A stretch of 64,000 nt of DNA from an uncultured Clostridia bacterium (GCA_947303185.1 CAMYXF010000006.1:112784-176783), one strand, 5' to 3'. Shown: positions 45,427 to 54,320, counted from the first letter of the stretch. Translations and numbers: made by a program. Notes: generated from the letters alone by a model not told the origin.

Positions 45427-47088
45427 TTAAGTAGCTGTTCCTTCCCCCGTCGGATCAGTACCACCTTCAGCAGTCGGATCGGTTGTTCCGCCTTCAGATT
45501 CCGTCGGTTCACCCGAAGGTTCGGTGGAATCCGTGGGATCCGTTACATCCGGCGTCGTATCGCTCGGGGTCGTCGGTTCTTCACTCGGAGTCGTAGAATC
45601 CGGCGATGCCGTTACCTCCCATTCTGCCGTAGCTGTCATGACATTAGCAGGATCGGTAACAGTTGTCTTGCCGATTACCCTGATGTTAAGGTCAGTGTCA
45701 TAAGAAATACCCGCAACGTCTCCATGCCATGAATACTGCCAGTATTCAAAGTAGAAACTTCTCGGCGGGATCATGTCGCCTTCATGATAGAAACTTCCGT
45801 CACTGTAGCAGCTGTAAGGATATGCATACCAGAGCTTGTATCTGGATAAGATGTCTCCGGAATATCCGCCGAGTCTGCTGTTGATATCTGAAGTGTTGAG
45901 ATAAACACAGGGTGTGTATCCGTTCTGTGCAATGGTGCTGCAGAAAGCTTTGATTACGTTGGCAAAATCCTGGCCGTACAGATCCCAAGTTCTGTATGAA
46001 CTGCTGGTCTCCCAGTCCATAACGACAGGCATGTCGATTCCAAGACCGCTGATCTTGTCGAGCGTGATGGAAGCTTCTTCGAGCGCCTCATAAGGAGTTA
46101 TAGCCTGTGAGAAGAAATACACACCTACCTTGATGCCTGCAGCCTTCGCACCACGGACATTCTCATAGAATCTTGAATCGTCGTAGATACCGCCCTTGGA
46201 GTAGCCGCGTCCGCCGCATCTGATGAAAGCAAATGTGATTCCGTCAGCTCTTACGGCATCCCAGTCGATTGAACCCTGGAACTCTGAAATATCGATACCG
46301 AGTTCATAGTCAACGATCTCTCTGGGCTCTGATTCGGGTACGAGCTCATATGAATATGTGATCGAGTATTTTCCAACCGTATTCTGTGCAGTATCAAGAG
46401 ATACTACTTCACCGTTTGAATCTTTAATTACATAGGATATTCCGTTGGTCTCATTCTCAGCAGAATATGTTCTTGCTGTTACGTCTGCAAGAGGATCAAA
46501 AGCCTGGCCTTCAACAGTAGTAAATGAAGTACTCGGAAGCTTGATTTCAGGATCCGTGCTGACAACGGGTTCGGGTTCAGGATCAGGTTCGGGTGCCGGA
46601 GCATCGCCGCCTGAAGCGTTATGTCCTGCATCCTCGTTCTGCGACTGGTCTGTCTCGATGTCACTTCTGTCGATGACACCTGCAGAACCGGAAAGGATCG
46701 CATCAACGAGTTCTTCATCGGAAAGTGACTGGAGGTCGCTCGCATTTACGACATGGTCTCCTGTAAGGCCGCCACGCTTGGCAGGTTTGGACTCTGTTGC
46801 AGAAGTCTCAACAGGAACTTCAGGTGCTGCTGTAGTCTCGGTTGTCTCTTTCTCAGAAGCCTCAATGGCAGCCTGTGCAAGATACTGTTCGGCAGCGTTG
46901 AGTTCCATGTTTTCGGAAGGTGCAGCACTACCGGAATTGCTTCTGATCGCAGCAGCGCAAACAGAACCGATCGTTGCGACGGTCACTACTCCGGCAAGGA
47001 TCAGACTTACCTTCGCCTTGCCTTCCTGGGCTATACAGAACTTATCGATAAAGTCCCTGTTTCCGCTGTTTTCTGCTTTTTTCTTCAA
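45427..47088 (-). CDS. GH25 lysozyme-like cell-wall hydrolase
   Basis: 553 residues from a TTG start at 47088 (AGGTGG lies 7 bases before it). A membrane anchor or signal is at about 25-47, then a low-complexity Ser/Glu/Pro-rich region, an Ig-like or DUF5011-like domain (about 175-255), and the GH25 domain (about 263-470): YELGIDISEFQGSIDWDAV, VMDWETSS (the Asp-x-Glu pair) and YWQYSWHGDVAG. The last 80 residues are a Thr/Pro/Glu/Ser-rich tail. It cleaves peptidoglycan glycan strands on the outer face of the membrane. Likely role is wall turnover or division. Confidence 0.9.
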   Translation of the reverse strand: MKKKAENSGNRDFIDKFCIAQEGKAKVSLILAGVVTVATIGSVCAAAIRSNSGSAAPSENMELNAAEQYLAQAAIEASEKETTETTAAPEVPVETSATESKPAKRGGLTGDHVVNASDLQSLSDEELVDAILSGSAGVIDRSDIETDQSQNEDAGHNASGGDAPAPEPDPEPEPVVSTDPEIKLPSTSFTTVEGQAFDPLADVTARTYSAENETNGISYVIKDSNGEVVSLDTAQNTVGKYSITYSYELVPESEPREIVDYELGIDISEFQGSIDWDAVRADGITFAFIRCGGRGYSKGGIYDDSRFYENVRGAKAAGIKVGVYFFSQAITPYEALEEASITLDKISGLGIDMPVVMDWETSSSYRTWDLYGQDFANVIKAFCSTIAQNGYTPCVYLNTSDINSRLGGYSGDILSRYKLWYAYPYSCYSDGSFYHEGDMIPPRSFYFEYWQYSWHGDVAGISYDTDLNIRVIGKTTVTDPANVMTATAEWEVTASPDSTTPSEEPTTPSDTTPDVTDPTDSTEPSGEPTESEGGTTDPTAEGGTDPTGEGTAT

Positions 47089-47227
47089 AACAATACCACC
47101 TATATAAATTCATAAATATTCATGATAATGATGCTTTAGGATACTTATGAAGTCAAGGAAATGAACCTTACATCTAAGTTACCGTTTCGCGACAAAATCA
47201 CGCTCAAACACGCGCAAAACGCCGTGT

Positions 47228-47914
47228 TTACTGTGCCTTGGGATACTCGTTGCAAAGGAGTCTGTATGGGGGTTCGTCCTCTTCGATCTTGGGGAATCTT
47301 CCGACGGGCGGATTAAATCTGTTATCCGTATTGTCGTCATTTACCTGGGAAACTTCGCCCAGGAGAACTGCTCCCGTTCCCTCTTCGACTTCGAAATCGT
47401 GATACATGCGCGGCTGGATGGAGATACTCTCACCCGGAGTGAGCCTTATCTGCGTGCCGGCCTTAACCTGATATGTCCTGCCGTCTGTGTGTACAGTGAC
47501 GTCGCTTTCCTTATCGATCTCTTCGCCGGGCAGCGAGTTATAGACTCTGATGAGGAGATTTCCGCCGCCTTTATTGATGATGTCTTCCATCTTGTACCAG
47601 TGAAAATGATTCGGAGAATACTGGCCTTCTTCAATGAACAGGAGCTTCTCGGCATAAGGCTTGGGATACTTGTCCTTAAGCTTAAGATTGCCGTTGCGGA
47701 TAGTGATCATTGAGAATCCGACCTTGTCGAAATCGCCCAGGCCGTAATCGGTTATGTCCCAGCCGAGCATATTGTCTCTGATCTCATCATACTCATGACC
47801 CTTGTTAAGCCACTCGTCCGGCGTGAAATTACAGAACGGCGGAAGGCTGATCTTCAGGTCATTAATAACGCTTTCCATGCGCTTTAAAGCTTTGTTGATC
47901 TCGGATCGTTTCAT
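47228..47914 (-). CDS. D-lyxose ketol-isomerase family protein
   Basis: 228 residues with a cupin-like fold. Metal ligands appear as HFHWYKMEDI (two His and a Glu downstream) and PRMYHDFE (the fourth ligand). The N-terminal region (MKRSEINKALKRMESVINDL) and DEWLNKGHEYDEI match the D-lyxose isomerase family, which interconverts D-lyxose and D-xylulose. No pentose operon is adjacent, so its physiological substrate is uncertain. AAGGAGA precedes the ATG. A possible hairpin with arms AAACACG/CGTGTTT overlaps the stop codon. Confidence 0.85.
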   Translation of the reverse strand: MKRSEINKALKRMESVINDLKISLPPFCNFTPDEWLNKGHEYDEIRDNMLGWDITDYGLGDFDKVGFSMITIRNGNLKLKDKYPKPYAEKLLFIEEGQYSPNHFHWYKMEDIINKGGGNLLIRVYNSLPGEEIDKESDVTVHTDGRTYQVKAGTQIRLTPGESISIQPRMYHDFEVEEGTGAVLLGEVSQVNDDNTDNRFNPPVGRFPKIEEDEPPYRLLCNEYPKAQ

Positions 47915-47985
47915 AATGGTCTCCTTTGTCCCCTGCCTATCTTAACATTGAGACCCAAATTATATCCGCTCAAAAAGGGGCAATT

Positions 47986-48630
47986 TTACGCCCTTACCCT
48001 TGCCCTTCTGTTATTGATTGCCCTGAAAATGCATGCAATAACAAATGCCAGCAGAACTATGCCGGCGAAAATAACTACTCCGCCTATCCATCCCCAGGAT
48101 AAGAAAGCATAGAAATCATTGGTATGAGGCCACGGGCCTCCGACTCCGTTAATTACGATATTAAGTGTGTATCCGATGCCGTAAAGAAGCGTCGGCACGG
48201 CCGCGAAAACCGCATACCTGAACGGCATCCAGTCCCATTTGGCCACTATGAATTCAACGAAAGCCGCCAGCGGGAGCAACAGATGGAAGTACAGGTTTCC
48301 GCCCTGGTAAAACCTTGATAAGCCGTAAAGAGGCACGAACATGAATGCCACGACGGCAAACGTGATCGTGACGCCGCAAAGAGCCGCAAGCTTCAGGCCG
48401 CGGATCTTATCAGTATCTTTCCTTATCACAGCAGTTATAAGATAGATCAGTGCGACAAAACCGCAGAAGACGTTGGAAAGCACCGTATAGAACTTGAAGT
48501 TCTCGATGCCAGTAGCCTGAAGGCTGCCTTCTACGGGAGTCCCGGTAAACATCAGATAAGTACCAATCGCCGCCAAAACGACGATTACGAGATTAACTAT
48601 AAAACCGATTATCGAATCTCTTTTACTCAT
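47986..48630 (-). CDS. Pr6Pr-like six-helix membrane protein
   Basis: 214 residues with six or seven hydrophobic segments: an N-terminal helix, then FYTVLSNVFCGFVALIYL, a pair around VTITFAVVAFMFVPLYGL, LYFHLLLPLAAFVEF, YAVFAAVPTLLYGIGY, and a C-terminal helix before a basic tail. The pattern and the YFHLLLP region resemble the Pr6Pr family of integral membrane proteins, whose function is unknown. No Shine-Dalgarno is seen; TATAAT at 48642-48637 is only six bases from the ATG, so translation may be leaderless. Confidence 0.65.
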   Translation of the reverse strand: MSKRDSIIGFIVNLVIVVLAAIGTYLMFTGTPVEGSLQATGIENFKFYTVLSNVFCGFVALIYLITAVIRKDTDKIRGLKLAALCGVTITFAVVAFMFVPLYGLSRFYQGGNLYFHLLLPLAAFVEFIVAKWDWMPFRYAVFAAVPTLLYGIGYTLNIVINGVGGPWPHTNDFYAFLSWGWIGGVVIFAGIVLLAFVIACIFRAINNRRARVRA

Positions 48631-48648
48631 AAGAAAATTATAACACGC

Positions 48649-48676
48649 AAAAGGGCTGCCCCTAAGGACAGCCCCT
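48649..48676 (-). terminator. Intrinsic terminator of the PPi-PFK gene
   Basis: On the minus strand GGGGCTGTCC-TTA-GGGGCAGCCC forms a GC-rich stem with small mismatch, followed by TTTTG. Confidence 0.75.
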
Positions 48677-48702
48677 GATAAATCATTGTTTTCGAGCGGT
48701 GA

Positions 48703-50367
48703 TTACATGTTGCCCTTTTCGAGAGCGAGTGTAACTGTTGTGCGGTCGCAAACGTCTGAAGGTCCAAAGTACTGGATAGCACCGGGGAATGTGAATGCTG
48801 TCTCAACAGCCCACTTCTCACGGTTAGCTTCGAAATACTTGAACGGCTTGCCGTCGAGCTCAACGAGAGCCTTACGGATAACCGGCTTGTCTGCACCGTT
48901 TCTTCTCTCCATGTTCATCATCTTTGTGATAGGCATACCGCCTGCAACCCACTCGTCAGCAGGCTTGGAGATGTTGGAAACCTTTGAGAGGTATCCTGTG
49001 TAACCATACTGGATGAGCATGAATGCGTTGAAGCCCAAAGAGTAGCAGTAGTCTGCATCGAAGTTTGAAGGGAATGCGCAACGGCCTTCATAACCGAAGA
49101 AGTGGTGCTGAGCGCCGAACTTACCCTTGTATGTGCCAGCTTCCTTTCTCTTTGCGAGCTCGTTCTTAACCATCTCGGAGAAGAGCTTCTCGGACTCGAT
49201 GAGGGATACCTGAACGTTGCCGTGAGGGTCTCTCTCGAGGAAGAGCTGCTGCTGGATGCCCTGGGGAAGGATATCGAATACCTTGAAAGCATCAGCGGAA
49301 AGGCCTGCCTTGATGAAGTCATACTTAGCGTTCCAGTCAGGGAGAGCATTGAAAGCTGCTGTCTTCTCGCCTGCGAGGAGCTCGTTGATCTCAGCGATGA
49401 GAGCGGAGAACTCAGGAACGAACTCTACGATACCCTCAGGGATGATAGCAACACCGAAGTTGTCGCCGTTAGCTGCTCTCTTCTCAACAGAGTCAGCAAT
49501 CTGGTTTGTGATGTCAGCAAGAGACATCTTCTTAGCTGCAACTTCCTCACCGATGAGGCAGATGTTAGGCTGTGTCTCAAGAGCGCACTCAAGAGCAACG
49601 TGGGAAGCAGAACGTCCCATAACCTTGATGAAGTGCCAATACTTCTTTGCGGAGTTAGCATCTCTCTCGATGTTACCGATGAGCTCGGAATATGTCTTTG
49701 TAGCTGTATCGAAACCGAAAGAAGCCTCGATGTCCTCGTTCTTGAGGTCGCCGTCGATTGTCTTAGGGCAGCCGATAACCTGGATGCCTGTGTTGTTAGC
49801 AGCCATGTACTCAGCGAGTGTAGCAGCGTTTGTGTTGGAGTCGTCGCCGCCGATGATTACGATAGCTGTAAGGCCGTTCTCTTTAGCGAAGTTAGCAACT
49901 GTCTGGAACTGCTCAACTGTCTCGAGCTTTGTTCTGCCGGAACCGATGATGTCGAAACCGCCTGTATTTCTGTATGCGTCGATGAACTTGTCGTCGAACT
50001 CAACATAGTCATTCTTAAGAAGTCCGTCAGGTCCCTTCTTGAAACCGAGGAGCTTGTTCTCAGGGTTTGTAGCCTTCAAAGCGTCATAAAGACCGGAGAT
50101 AACGTTGTGTCCGCCGGGAGCCTGACCGCCTGAGAGGATAACGCCTACAACCTGCTTCTTGGCAGCTGATGTGTTAGCGCCCTTTACGAATGTGATCTCG
50201 GGCTTACCATATGTGTTGGGGAAGAGAGCCTTGATCTTGTCCTGATCTGCAACAGACTGTGTTGCTGCGCCTTCCTGTACTGAGATTTCTGCAATACCGT
50301 TTCTAAGCATGCCCGGAAGCTTGGGCTGATACTCATATCTGGCTTTCTGAAGTGGTGAAATATCCAT
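48703..50367 (-). CDS. pfp: Pyrophosphate-dependent 6-phosphofructokinase, long type
   Basis: 554 residues, the length of the long, plant/spirochaete-type PPi-PFK rather than the 320-residue ATP enzyme. [13 protein letters not shown] is the phosphoryl-donor loop, [13 protein letters not shown] carries the Asp typical of PPi users, [10 protein letters not shown] the sugar-phosphate motif, and [11 protein letters not shown] a further signature. It performs fructose-6-phosphate phosphorylation with PPi, reversibly, and saves ATP during fermentation. I chose the ATG at 50367 because AAGGAG lies upstream; the 10-residue extension to 50397 has none. A terminator follows. Confidence 0.94.
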   Translation of the reverse strand: MDISPLQKARYEYQPKLPGMLRNGIAEISVQEGAATQSVADQDKIKALFPNTYGKPEITFVKGANTSAAKKQVVGVILSGGQAPGGHNVISGLYDALKATNPENKLLGFKKGPDGLLKNDYVEFDDKFIDAYRNTGGFDIIGSGRTKLETVEQFQTVANFAKENGLTAIVIIGGDDSNTNAATLAEYMAANNTGIQVIGCPKTIDGDLKNEDIEASFGFDTATKTYSELIGNIERDANSAKKYWHFIKVMGRSASHVALECALETQPNICLIGEEVAAKKMSLADITNQIADSVEKRAANGDNFGVAIIPEGIVEFVPEFSALIAEINELLAGEKTAAFNALPDWNAKYDFIKAGLSADAFKVFDILPQGIQQQLFLERDPHGNVQVSLIESEKLFSEMVKNELAKRKEAGTYKGKFGAQHHFFGYEGRCAFPSNFDADYCYSLGFNAFMLIQYGYTGYLSKVSNISKPADEWVAGGMPITKMMNMERRNGADKPVIRKALVELDGKPFKYFEANREKWAVETAFTFPGAIQYFGPSDVCDRTTVTLALEKGNM

Positions 50368-50644
50368 AGCTGTACTCCTTATAAAAATAAAATACACAAG
50401 AATAATAAATAATCGGCAGACAAAAGTAAATGATAGATTTAGTGCTTTGTGTATGATTATCCGTGTTATCAGGTCCGCCTCTCAAATCAATTTGTGAATT
50501 GCACTAAAAAAGTAATTTGATTGTCAAACAATTTGTCTGAAACTCTATTAACTTTCACATTTTGTTTTGATAAAATCACAATCGTATGGGGTAGAACTTA
50601 ATGCGAAATCCCAGGAATAAAAATTTCTAGGAGGGTCATTTATT

Positions 50645-50932
50645 ATGGCAGAAAACACACCGGCTCAGGGCCAGTCAAAGGGTAAGTCAATCGCTTGCAT
50701 GGCATGCGGTATCGCTTCAATCGTTCTCGCTTGGACATACGGCGCAGGTCTCATTCCCGCAATCGTATCTCTCGTTCTTGGCGGTCAGTGCGCTAAGGAA
50801 GGCGTTCAGAACACATTCACAAAGGTTGGTAAGATCACAGGTATCATCGGCCTCATCTTGTCAATCGTACTTGGTGTTATCATGATCATCCTCGTTGCTG
50901 CAGGTGCAGCTGCAGGTATGTCAAGCTACTAA
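50645..50932 (+). CDS. Small two-helix membrane protein, DUF4190-like
   Basis: 95 residues. After a hydrophilic N-terminus there are two or three hydrophobic segments separated by KEGVQNTFTKVGK (AIVSLVLGGQ and ITGIIGLILSIVLGVIMII). The size and layout match DUF4190 proteins. CTAGGAGGG precedes the ATG. It stands alone between divergent and convergent neighbours, with its own terminator. Function unknown. The 277-base gap upstream is AT-rich and holds no clear structure. Confidence 0.75.
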   Translation: MAENTPAQGQSKGKSIACMACGIASIVLAWTYGAGLIPAIVSLVLGGQCAKEGVQNTFTKVGKITGIIGLILSIVLGVIMIILVAAGAAAGMSSY

Positions 50933-50953
50933 TACCTGATAGTAGACAAACTT

Positions 50954-50986
50954 AAAGCCGTCTGGAATTCCAGGCGGCTTTTTTAT
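50954..50986. terminator. Bidirectional intrinsic terminator
   Basis: AAGCCGTCTGG-AATT-CCAGGCGGCTT forms a strong stem (one mismatch), followed by TTTTTATT on the plus strand and by TTTAAGTTTG on the minus strand. It separates the small membrane protein gene and lgt. Confidence 0.85.
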
Positions 50987-51007
50987 TGCTTAAATCAAAT
51001 TATTTTA

Positions 51008-51829
51008 TTATTCAGCAACAGACTTTGCTTCTCCCCTGTTCTTTTTTACGAGATCGTAAACCGTAACTATCACCGCAAATGCAAAGAGCAGAATGCTTAT
51101 TATCTGTGATGTCGAAAGCCCGAAAAGGAATCCTCTGATCTCATCTCCTCTGAAGAATTCATCTGTAAATCTGATGACCGGATAGATGTAGAAATACACG
51201 ATCAGCATCCTGTGCTGAAACTTCTTCTTTTTGTAAAGCACGAGCAAAACGAAAAACAGGATCAGATTAAGTCCAGCTTCAATTAGCTGTATCGGAAGTC
51301 TGTTAACATCATTTAAGGACGGATACAGAGTATTTCCGTGTACGGTAAAACCGACGTGGCATTCTATGCCATAACAGCATCCGCCTAAGAAGCATCCGAT
51401 CCTTCCGAAGAAATGGAAAAGCGGAATAGCAACAGCTACGGCATCAAACATGACATCTCCCCTGAAATACTTCTGGGATACTTTGTCTGAAATTACAAGC
51501 GCGATCAGACCGCCGATAAGACCGCCATAGAAGACCATGCCGCCCATATAGTTTCCGAACAGCGTCTGGACAAAACTTATAAAGGTATAGTCTTTTATGT
51601 TTTTGAATAATTCGATGATCTTATCTGTATTCGTAAATCCGTATACAATATGTGCACCGATAACGGCTCCAATAGCGAATATCAGACCGGTCATGGCAAT
51701 ATCTTCAATATCAACGTCTTTTTTTCTTAAAAGCAGATAGCAGCACAAAGCACTGGCAAGCATTCCAGCAGCTGCCAATATGCCGTACGTTCCTATAGTT
51801 CTGCCGAATATTTCAACAAATGGATACAT
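51008..51829 (-). CDS. lgt: Prolipoprotein diacylglyceryl transferase
   Basis: 273 residues with about seven membrane helices. The lgt signature is GRIGCFLGGCCYGIEC with the conserved Arg; HIVYG, and GGLIGGLIAL near the middle are also typical. It adds diacylglycerol to the lipobox cysteine of prolipoproteins such as the binding protein at 18.7 kb and the YD-repeat lipoprotein at 55.5 kb. AAAGG precedes the ATG. It lies downstream of a terminator, so it is probably transcribed from its own promoter. Confidence 0.92.
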   Translation of the reverse strand: MYPFVEIFGRTIGTYGILAAAGMLASALCCYLLLRKKDVDIEDIAMTGLIFAIGAVIGAHIVYGFTNTDKIIELFKNIKDYTFISFVQTLFGNYMGGMVFYGGLIGGLIALVISDKVSQKYFRGDVMFDAVAVAIPLFHFFGRIGCFLGGCCYGIECHVGFTVHGNTLYPSLNDVNRLPIQLIEAGLNLILFFVLLVLYKKKKFQHRMLIVYFYIYPVIRFTDEFFRGDEIRGFLFGLSTSQIISILLFAFAVIVTVYDLVKKNRGEAKSVAE

Positions 51830-51843
51830 GAATAACCTTTATA

Positions 51844-51880
51844 TAAAAAAATCAGTTGCTTAATGACTTAAGCAACTGAT
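51844..51880 (-). terminator. Intrinsic terminator of the small membrane protein gene
   Basis: On the minus strand ATCAGTTGCTTAA-GTCAT-TAAGCAACTGAT is a perfect long stem followed by TTTTTTTAT. Confidence 0.9.
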
Positions 51881-51922
51881 CTCTTATACTTTGATAATCT
51901 TATGCTTTGAAAAAACTATCTA

Positions 51923-52279
51923 TTAAACTGAAGCAGCTGCTGCGCAAGCTACACAAGCGATGCAGAGACCGCAAGAGAAGAATACGATAGCACTTTCAAC
52001 TGTACCTACGATAGATGTAACAAGACCGATCGTAGCGAAGATCTGCTTCTCGCCTGCAGCCTTAGCTTCTTTTCTGGCACCAGCTGACTTGATCAAACCG
52101 ATAATACCTACTACGATAGCTGCCAATGTAGAAACGATAACGATGATACCATAAGTAAGTGAACCCTCGTTTGTAGTTGTATCGAAAGCGTTAGCGATAG
52201 ATGTTCCGATGTTCGGAATAACGAGTGAAGCAATACCTAAGATCATTGCAACCATTTGCTTATTCTTTGTTGTTTCCAT
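51923..52279 (-). CDS. Small membrane protein of unknown function
   Basis: 118 residues from the ATG at 52279, chosen for AGGAGGG just upstream; the longer frame adds 13 unsupported residues. Three to four hydrophobic segments are visible (QMVAMILGIASLVIP, IIVIVSTLAAIVVGIIGLI, FATIGLVTSIVGTVESAIVF) and the C-terminus is Cys/Ala-rich. It resembles DUF4190-type small membrane proteins. It has a strong terminator and seems monocistronic. Confidence 0.7.
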   Translation of the reverse strand: METTKNKQMVAMILGIASLVIPNIGTSIANAFDTTTNEGSLTYGIIVIVSTLAAIVVGIIGLIKSAGARKEAKAAGEKQIFATIGLVTSIVGTVESAIVFFSCGLCIACVACAAAASV

Positions 52280-52379
52280 AAAGACCCTCCTAATATTATT
52301 TGTGCGACAAAATCGCACGGACCTGACTAATTATTGCATTTATCAGGTAAAAAGTAAATAAACAATATATTTTGATAAC

Positions 52380-53351
52380 TTATTCCGGCTTAACAACGGG
52401 AATATATCCGCTTTCCTCTACGATTTTCTGACCTTCCGGAGACAGCATAAAGTCGACAGCCTTATAGACGTTCTCGTTAGTCTCGCCTTTTCTGTATATC
52501 GCATATACACCGCCTGATACAGGATAAGAACCGTCAGCGATCGTCTCTGCCGTGGGCTCTATTCCGTTGATCTTAAGGATCTTAACTCCGCCCTCAGCCA
52601 GCATTCCGGTAACGTAGTATCTGAAAGAGAAACCTATAGGACTTCCCATCAATGTCGTGTAGTCTGGAACGATCGGCACGTCGCCCATAAGCTTTTCGAG
52701 CGCTGTCTGGGAGCCGCTTCCCTCATTACGGTGCATGGCTGCGATGGGGGTATCATTTCCGCCGAGCTCGCTCCAGTTAGTGATCTGTCCTGAGTAGATA
52801 CCTCTTATCTGGTCGACTGTTATTTCATCAACCGGATTGTTGGCATTAACGATGAACACAAACGCGTCAGATCCGATCTGGACCATCTCAAGCTCAACGC
52901 CGTTCTCGGCCGCATAAGCGAGCTGCTCGTCGGAAGGCTGTGCGCATATGATTATGTCCGCAGTGCCGTCAACGATATCCTTGTAAGCGCCTCTCGTGTT
53001 TGTGTAGTGCATGGCGCTGGCAGGATCGTAGCCTTCACCGTTAAAGATAACTGAGTCTTCCGGATAGATGCTCTCTACAAATCCCGCGTATATCGGAAGC
53101 AGTGCTGCCGCACCGTCGATTGTCGGAATGTCACCCTCAAGTCTTACCATGCCGTCTGCCGAACAGACATTAGCAGAATACGTGAAGGGCACATAGTCAG
53201 CCACTTCAACGCTCATCTTCTGCATTCCGGGCGTGTGGTGGCTCGTAACTCTCTTAATAACCAGCTGGTATATTGCAAGATCCAGTACCGCAAACATCAC
53301 GATGAAAAGTGTGATTACCGCAAGCTGTTTGCCCAGTTTTTTCTTATCCAT
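52380..53351 (-). CDS. Membrane-anchored PstS-like phosphate-binding-type protein
   Basis: 323 residues. An uncleaved-looking N-terminal helix (about 11-33) is not followed by a lipobox Cys, so the binding domain is held outside by a membrane helix. The rest is a PstS/phosphate-binding-type fold: DGTADIIICAQPS, VFIVNANNPVDEIT, IYSGQITNWSELGG and HRNEGSGSQTALEKLMG, the last with Ser/Gln residues that bind phosphate in PstS. No PstCAB transporter is nearby. Instead it ends a unit with an HTH regulator and two tiny membrane proteins, its ATG one base after the stop of the 46-residue gene. A sensor or scavenging role is more likely than classic uptake, but this is inference. Confidence 0.8.
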   Translation of the reverse strand: MDKKKLGKQLAVITLFIVMFAVLDLAIYQLVIKRVTSHHTPGMQKMSVEVADYVPFTYSANVCSADGMVRLEGDIPTIDGAAALLPIYAGFVESIYPEDSVIFNGEGYDPASAMHYTNTRGAYKDIVDGTADIIICAQPSDEQLAYAAENGVELEMVQIGSDAFVFIVNANNPVDEITVDQIRGIYSGQITNWSELGGNDTPIAAMHRNEGSGSQTALEKLMGDVPIVPDYTTLMGSPIGFSFRYYVTGMLAEGGVKILKINGIEPTAETIADGSYPVSGGVYAIYRKGETNENVYKAVDFMLSPEGQKIVEESGYIPVVKPE

Positions 53352-53352
53352 A

Positions 53353-53493
53353 TCAGTATCCCCAATTTGCGATCATCTCAACAATTGAGATTTCTTTCCA
53401 AAGATTGTATCCGTGGATCATCAGGGCAGCCGTGGTCCCTATTCCAACGACCATGATAACCGCCAGTATAATTACAAATGTCTTATCCTTCAT
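53353..53493 (-). CDS. Very small single-pass membrane protein (46 aa)
   Basis: Reads MKDKTFVIILAVIMVVGIG and ends with VEMIANWGY. One membrane helix spans about residues 4-25; the rest is a short amphipathic tail. A GAGG site lies seven bases upstream of the ATG, and its TGA is one base before the next ATG, so it is almost certainly translated. It is short enough to be missed by routine gene calling. Its close coupling on both sides suggests it is a subunit or regulator of the adjacent membrane proteins. Confidence 0.75.
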   Translation of the reverse strand: MKDKTFVIILAVIMVVGIGTTAALMIHGYNLWKEISIVEMIANWGY

Positions 53494-53502
53494 GGCCTGA
53501 CC

Positions 53503-53766
53503 TCACATGTGTGCTATTGCAGAAGCCATCATAACTACAAAGGCGATCTCGGCACCTGTCACCAGAAGGAAGTATCCCGAAATGCAACCAAATACTATGG
53601 CTTTTGCCTTTCCGGCGCCTTTTTTCTTCACCTTGATTATCTGAACGATGCACAGGATAAGAAAGACTATAAAGATCACAGGTGCCGCTGCCCCAAGAGC
53701 ATAAATAGCATAGCCGAGAATGTTGTTAATAATGTGTTCAGCGTTAGCAGCCAAAATAATACCCAT
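53503..53766 (-). CDS. Small two-helix membrane protein (87 aa)
   Basis: Two hydrophobic segments (about 14-42, AIYALGAAAPVIFIVFLILC; and about 54-82, IVFGCISGYFLLVTGAEIAF) are separated by a strongly basic loop (KVKKKGAGKAK) that should be cytoplasmic, so both ends face outside. I chose the ATG at 53766 because GGAGG lies 7 bases upstream; the longer frame would overlap the HTH gene. No family recognised. It follows the HTH regulator by 13 bases and precedes the 46-residue gene by 9. Confidence 0.75.
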   Translation of the reverse strand: MGIILAANAEHIINNILGYAIYALGAAAPVIFIVFLILCIVQIIKVKKKGAGKAKAIVFGCISGYFLLVTGAEIAFVVMMASAIAHM

Positions 53767-53779
53767 TTTCATTCCTCCA

Positions 53780-54232
53780 TCACTGTGTTCCCAGGGAATC
53801 CCTGTATTCTTCAACTTCGTTTCTGTCAAAAGACGAGATCAGTCTGCAGTCATCCTTATCAAGAAGTCTGTAGTGACCGGTGACGTAGTTCTGCTGAAGT
53901 CTTATTCCGTTCTTCTCATCGATCAGGCGCCACCAGACCTTACCGCCCATAGTCGGCGGATATTGGATATGTCTGTCCTCAAAGGCCAGTGCATGGATAA
54001 CATCGCCCGCTTCACCGCCTACGATCCCCTGGAGCACTTCGCTCTTCTCGAAAACCGATACGACGGCGATGACTTCAGTCCAGGACAGCTCACGTCTGCC
54101 CTTCTCGGTCTCAACAAGAGTCTTCTTGGAGATACCGAGCATCTCACTCATCGCCTCCTGAGTTATTCCGTACTCAGTTCTGATGAGCTTAAGCTTGCCG
54201 CTTACTGCCTTGATCAATTCTTCGCGCTTCAT
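53780..54232 (-). CDS. HTH (XRE-like) transcriptional regulator
   Basis: 150 residues from the ATG at 54232. The N-terminal helix-turn-helix is clear (IRTEYGITQEAMSEMLGISKKTLVETEKGRR), and the rest (about 70-150) is an unassigned globular domain with WWRLIDEKNGIRLQQNYVTGHYRLL. Another ATG at 54247 is possible; neither start has a convincing Shine-Dalgarno at normal spacing. It heads a four-gene unit with two small membrane proteins and the anchored binding protein, which it probably controls, using palindromes just upstream. Confidence 0.82.
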   Translation of the reverse strand: MKREELIKAVSGKLKLIRTEYGITQEAMSEMLGISKKTLVETEKGRRELSWTEVIAVVSVFEKSEVLQGIVGGEAGDVIHALAFEDRHIQYPPTMGGKVWWRLIDEKNGIRLQQNYVTGHYRLLDKDDCRLISSFDRNEVEEYRDSLGTQ

Positions 54233-54250
54233 GCTATCTGTGAACATCCT

Positions 54251-54286
54251 TTGATAATCAAACTATCAATAGTGTAATTTTACACT
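54251..54286 (-). promoter_or_regulatory. Operator-like inverted repeats before the HTH gene
   Basis: Two inverted repeats lie directly upstream of the regulator: TTGATA-ATCAAAC-TATCAA (54251-54269) and AGTGTAA-TT-TTACACT (54271-54286), the latter perfect. They fit autoregulatory binding sites for the adjacent XRE-type protein. Confidence 0.5.
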
Positions 54287-54320
54287 TTTGGTGTGATTTT
54301 GCAAGTTTTCTGGACTTCTA

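Noticed and set aside
49102..50133. Long plus-strand ORF of 343 codons
   Set aside because: Antisense to the PPi-PFK gene, which has full-length conserved motifs; the Cys/Leu-rich product resembles no family.
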